Shown here: positions 61,201-64,000 of the stretch, piece by piece
How positions within the stretch are numbered: the stretch's first letter is position 1
Layout: each line of letters starts with the position of its first letter
Source of the DNA: Mesostigma viride
Lineage: Eukaryota > Streptophyta > Mesostigmatophyceae > Mesostigmatales > Mesostigmataceae
Assembly (NCBI GenBank): GCA_009746045.1
Contig: RPFO01000938.1
Coordinates: 642,262-706,261, forward strand
Reading direction: 5' to 3'
DNA: 64,000 nucleotides
Notes under the pieces: model-generated
Database searches by the model: none
What the model was told of the DNA's origin: nothing
The model's input: the letters and a program-made list of their open reading frames with translations, nothing else
Program-made: the position numbers and the translations under genes

Positions 61201-63448
61201 GCTCACCGCATACCACCGCGTGGTGCAGCGCCAGCAAACCCAGGGCAAGGCAATAGGGGCGTAGTCTAGTCTGCCCTCTAGTTACCAGGCCATCATCCAA
61301 GGCAAACCATGCTCACCGCGTAGAAGCGTGTGGCGCAGCGCCGACTCTTGAGGCTCTCCACAAACGCGCACGCGTCGGACGACTCGGCGCGGTCGCGGAT
61401 GTCCAGCAGCGCGAGGCCGACGCTTGGGTTCAAGCACACGTCACGGGCGTCGCGCAGCGTGTCTGCCACCATCACCTGTCACCAGCAGGGTTAGTCCACC
61501 GTGTGTGTGTGGGGGGGGGAAGGAGAGATTGGTTGAGGGCGGATGAATCGGGTACGCAATACCTGTCACCAGCCATGTAGCCCATGGTCCTACGTCGTGT
61601 GAGGTATGAGGCTCGGTGACTTGTTGTCGTGAGCAGCGCCATCAAGGGCGGGGCGGGGCGGGGCGGGGCAGGGCGGGGCGTTGTGGGATCCCAATGGCAG
61701 GGCGTGCTCATTGGCGTGCAATCGCGTGTTCGAAGGCGTGCCATGTCGTGGTTCGTTAGCACCAAAGGTGCAATCTAGCGGCACACAGGACAGGCATTCT
61801 TGCCAAGATGTAACGAGACCATGACGAGCTGCTCGCATGGGCACGCTCAGGATATCCCAGAGAACATGGCCGCTCACCTTGACGTCGAGCCGCAGCAGCA
61901 TTGCCATGAGCCGGTTGCGCAGGCTGGCCGACAGGCCCACGAGTGCGACCGCTTGCTTGCCCTGACCAAGGGTAAACAACGGGGGAGACGGCCAGAGATA
62001 AACAACGGCGACGGTGATGGTGGCGGCGGCAGCATAATTGAGGGTGGGCATGGTCAGCGAAGTCCAGGGGCCTACAGCGGAGGAGAGCGGGTGGGCAGTC
62101 AGCAGTCAATACGTTTGCAGGCAATTCAGCTACAGGATTGCCTGCCTTAAGTTTCCAGGATTCCTATGGTGGTGTGGGACAGGCCGGACAGCGATGCTGG
62201 TGGTTCCATGGCTTCATGCGGGCATGCTTGAGACAAAGCCGCCCCAAGCATTCATTAATTTACAGAAAGACTTTGTCACCCCAAGCAGGGCCAAACGCAA
62301 GCCCTAGCCCAAGCATGGTCACGGCGACTACTACAACGCGTCACGCCTATGGCGCGAGGCAGCTGCCGGGCTATGGCTGGAGAACCGCGACCCACGTTCC
62401 ATTCACATGCCCAGCTACCGCAGCGCACGAGCGAGAACGACGCATCCTCACATCACCAGTAGATTATCCAAGTCATTTAACAGGGATTGTGCAACCCATT
62501 CAACAGGGATTGTCCCGCCCATTGGACAGGGAGGTCGCCCGCCCTTGCTGCTTGCCCATGCCAGCGCGACAACTACAACGATGCCCAGTTGTACAGTATA
62601 TGCCCGGTTGTACAGTATATGCCCAGTTGTACGGTATATGCCCGGTTGTACAGTATATGCCCAGTTGTACGGTATATGCCCGGTTGTACAGTATGTGCCC
62701 GGTTGTACAGTATATGCCCGGTTGTACAGTATATGCCCGGTTGTACAGTATATGCCCGGTTGTACAGTATATGCCCGGTTGTACAGTATATGCCCGGTTG
62801 TACAAGAGCAGGCATCCATCCCATTTGTTACATAGGGTACACGAGTAGGCATCCCATTTGTTAATTAGGGGATACGAGTAGGCATCCCATTTATTACATG
62901 GGGTACACGAGTAGGCATCCCATTTGTTAATTAGGGGATACGAGTTGACATCCCATTTGTTAATTGGGGCACACGAGTAGGTTTTTTCCACATGCGGCAA
63001 AAGGAGAGCCATGACGGCATGACCGCAAATTATTGGGTACTACTGTGAGCCTGGATGACTCCAATCTATGGACCGTCACCTGCCACATGGCCCACATAAA
63101 ACAGACTCTCCACACACGAGGTATGCATACCTTGTCTGAACCGGGTCAAAGTTACCGCTTTGGTGGGTCCGCCCTCGCAAAGCCTCGGTTTGACGTCTCC
63201 CATACAACGGCACAAGTGCACATCTCGTCCATCACAAGCGCATAACTTGTATGACGCTTGTCATAAAAACGTTACAAGTGCGCACACACATTGTCTGACA
63301 CTTGTCATACAAAATCAACAGCGCAGACCTTGTTTGACGCTAGTCATACGACACAACAAGTACACACCTTGTCCGACGCATCTTCCCCGAGCGCCGCTTG
63401 CAGCTCCTTGGCGCACGCGGCGGCGCGCAGACAGCAGTTTTCCGCACT
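49213..63448 (-). CDS. ADCY10-like protein: degenerate receiver, cyclase-homology domain, AAA-type NTPase (5' end outside window)
   Basis: Minus-strand exons: 63448-63368, 61961-61878, 61475-61317, 60596-60066, 59561-58625, 57789-55255, about 55215-53441, 52673-52359, 51895-51566, 51072-50524, 50141-50062, 49372-49213 (TAA stop). Exons 2-4 form a receiver-like fold (ALLDIRD near 61400; GIEGCLSRPIMMSQLVEIL), but the first-strand acidic pair and the usual Lys (here SRP) are missing. Exons 5-6 match a class III cyclase domain as in soluble adenylyl cyclase C2 (KGCLLDVYGDEKG, VVLVCGFGL, GVAYGPLLSAFIGSDERSWY); the metal-binding Asp is absent (LLCVRLVSRAF). Then Walker A GGLGLGKS (near 55540), Walker B VIVLEDIH (53441) and GNPLYL. 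Long G/S/A inserts. Exon 6 changes frame at a C10 run (56760-56769); its junction with exon 7 is uncertain. Probably regulatory, not catalytic. Confidence 0.8.
51140..51565 (-). repeat. Copies of the exon 51072 acceptor edge inside the intron
   Basis: TGCTTGGCCACGCTGCAGAC (51052, the start of the exon at 51072) recurs at 51149, 51233 (weaker), 51455 (weaker) and 51545. The last forms the donor end of the next exon upstream (AAG|GTGCGCAGCGTGGCC in sense). Confidence 0.75.
52265..52320 (-). repeat. Copy of the exon 52359 donor edge
   Basis: CCCCCTCGACCTCCTCCGCC...GGGCTGTTCCACAAC resembles 52354-52392 (CCCACCTCCACCTTCTCCAG...TGGCTGTTCCACATC), 81 bp away. Confidence 0.6.
53071..53095 (+). repeat. 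Poly(C) tract
   Basis: About 22 C in the intron 52674-53440, on the strand opposite the gene. Confidence 0.9.
53232..53365 (-). repeat. Two copies of the exon 53441 donor edge (Walker B exon)
   Basis: The real edge (53433) reads CGCACGTACATGGATGTCCT. Copies: CCACATACATGGATGCCCAC at about 53328, with a following GCAGCAC, and ACCAACGTGGACACCCTTCA at about 53235. Spacing about 105 and 94 bp. Confidence 0.7.
58258..58318 (-). repeat. Short retroposon, 52 bp copy with 9 bp target duplication
   Basis: CCCCAACAT at 58249-58257 and 58310-58318 flanks CAAGGAGACAACCAGCGCAG, GCCAGAAATCGGGAGAAACC, GGACCATGGTAG. Confidence 0.88.
58375..58540 (-). repeat. Copies of the exon 58625 donor edge
   Basis: Real edge ACCTACCCTTCTCGTCGCCG at 58619. 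A copy CCCACCTTTGTCATCTCCGC starts at about 58500 and continues like the exon (ACGCGTTCAAGAGGGGGGCA). A weaker one starts at about 58375 (CCCTACCTTCAAAAAAGATC). Confidence 0.6.
61110..61235 (-). repeat. Two copies of the exon 61317 donor edge
   Basis: Real edge GCTCACCGCGTAGAAGCGTG then TGGCGCAGCGCC (61311). Copies: GCTCACCGCATACCACCGCG then TGGTGCAGCGCC (61201), and CTCACCACGCAGAACCGGGC then GGCGCAGC (61112). Confidence 0.75.
61650..61682. repeat. GGGGC pentanucleotide repeat
   Basis: Six to seven GGGGC units in an intron of the ADCY10-like gene. Confidence 0.8.
62582..62809. repeat. 19 bp minisatellite, 12 copies
   Basis: Unit TGCCCGGTTGTACAGTATA, with A/G changes at two positions. Because 19 is not a multiple of three and no unit carries a stop in any frame, all frames are open; they are not genes. 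Confidence 0.97.
62810..62985. repeat. About 30 bp tandem repeat, five copies
   Basis: Unit CGAGTAGGCATCCCATTTGT, then TAATTAGGGGATA or TACATGGGGTACA, alternating between two forms. Confidence 0.85.
63125..63365 (-). repeat. Ladder of copies of the exon 63368 donor edge
   Basis: ACACCTTGTCCGACGCATC (63364) is the donor edge. Similar blocks at about 63326 (ACCTTGTTTGACGCTAGTC), 63288 (CATTGTCTGACACTTGTC), 63245 (ACTTGTATGACGCTTGTC) and 63128 (ACCTTGTCTGAAC), most followed by ATAC or ATAA and CAAC/ACAAGT. Confidence 0.7.
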
Positions 63449-64000
63449 CTGCCACATGGCCAAGTCAGGGTCAAGTCGGTAAAGCCATGGTGGGGTGGGG
63501 TGGGGTCGGGTGGGGTGGGGTGGGGTGAGAATGGCGGCAGGAACTAGCCAAAAGAAACAGAAACTAGCCATTAGAAATAGAGCGACGGCAGAGACCAGGA
63601 GCTCAAGATGGGAGAAGAGATGGGCGAAGAGATGGGCGAAGAGATGGGCGAAGAGATGCCAATTGACAAGGGACCACCAACTAGACGACTATTATGCGAT
63701 GGAGATAATGGTCAACTGAGCAGCAGGCACGCTCACATAAAGACCATTAATAATCACTGAAAACACAAGAGGTGAACGCAGTGTTTCTGCTTCGGTTGGG
63801 GGGGCTTCAGAGGGTCCCGACGAGGCCGTTAGCAGAAACACTGGTTGGCCAGAGTGTGTCTAGTGCCATGACCCATGCATGAGAGTCCGATGCATCCGTG
63901 TTCGACGCTTCTTTAAGTTGATCCCGCGCATCCCTCGTCTGGTGATTAAACATAGGCTGCGCATCCGACCTCTGATTCATACCAAGTCCTCATGCATCTG
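63449..64000 (-). other. Further intron of the ADCY10-like gene
   Basis: Contains GGGGT repeats (63490-63525) and a 15 bp GAGATGGGCGAA-type repeat (63615-63657). No exon recognised; the gene should continue beyond the window. Confidence 0.5.

Noticed and set aside
62407-63012. Frames coding repeated YMPGCTVYARLYSICPVVQ-type sequence
   Set aside because: A 19 bp minisatellite reads open in all frames.

Overview
This is a 64 kb window of a eukaryotic nuclear genome. The genes are split into many short exons bounded by GT-AG introns, protein families are eukaryotic (cytosolic ribosomal protein S13, release factor eRF3, an ADCY10-like cyclase/NTPase), and mobile elements are a chromodomain Ty3/gypsy element plus LINE-type elements. 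Introns are large and packed with minisatellites, microsatellites and G/C homopolymers. The lineage cannot be fixed from the window. A free-living protist or alga is my guess, because a receiver-like domain is joined to a soluble-adenylyl-cyclase-like protein and the intron style is neither animal nor land plant.

Layout: (1) 129-2978, minus strand, 5' part of an unrecognised coiled-coil gene that runs off the left edge. (2) 3773-15930, plus strand, a complete five-exon RPS13 gene; its third intron is 9.3 kb because a young LTR retrotransposon (5925-14386) sits in it. (3) 15931-23421, intergenic: a 1.3 kb ACTC microsatellite, LINE 3' ends, a LINE ORF1-type protein and inverted repeat copies. 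(4) 23422-40179, minus strand, the whole eRF3 gene rebuilt here as 17 exons with matching phases, except for one suspect junction. (5) 40180-49212, mostly repeats and LINE fragments, with one plausible small three-exon gene at 41039-41797. (6) 49213-63448, minus strand, a very large ADCY10-like gene (receiver-like, cyclase-homology, AAA-type NTPase, helical C-terminus) whose 5' end lies beyond the right edge.

RPS13 and eRF3 both act in translation (small-subunit protein; termination GTPase), but there is no sign of co-regulation; the genes are independent units.

Two patterns stand out. First, about 15 of the 37 exons have degraded copies of one edge (coding tip plus splice site) repeated inside the adjoining intron, usually about 70-115 bp apart ('exon-edge echoes'). 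Second, a very short retroposon family ending in CTGGTTGTCTCCTTG has about 13 copies, truncated at one end, several with perfect 9-14 bp target-site duplications, and some only 14-17 bp long. All alignments were made by eye.
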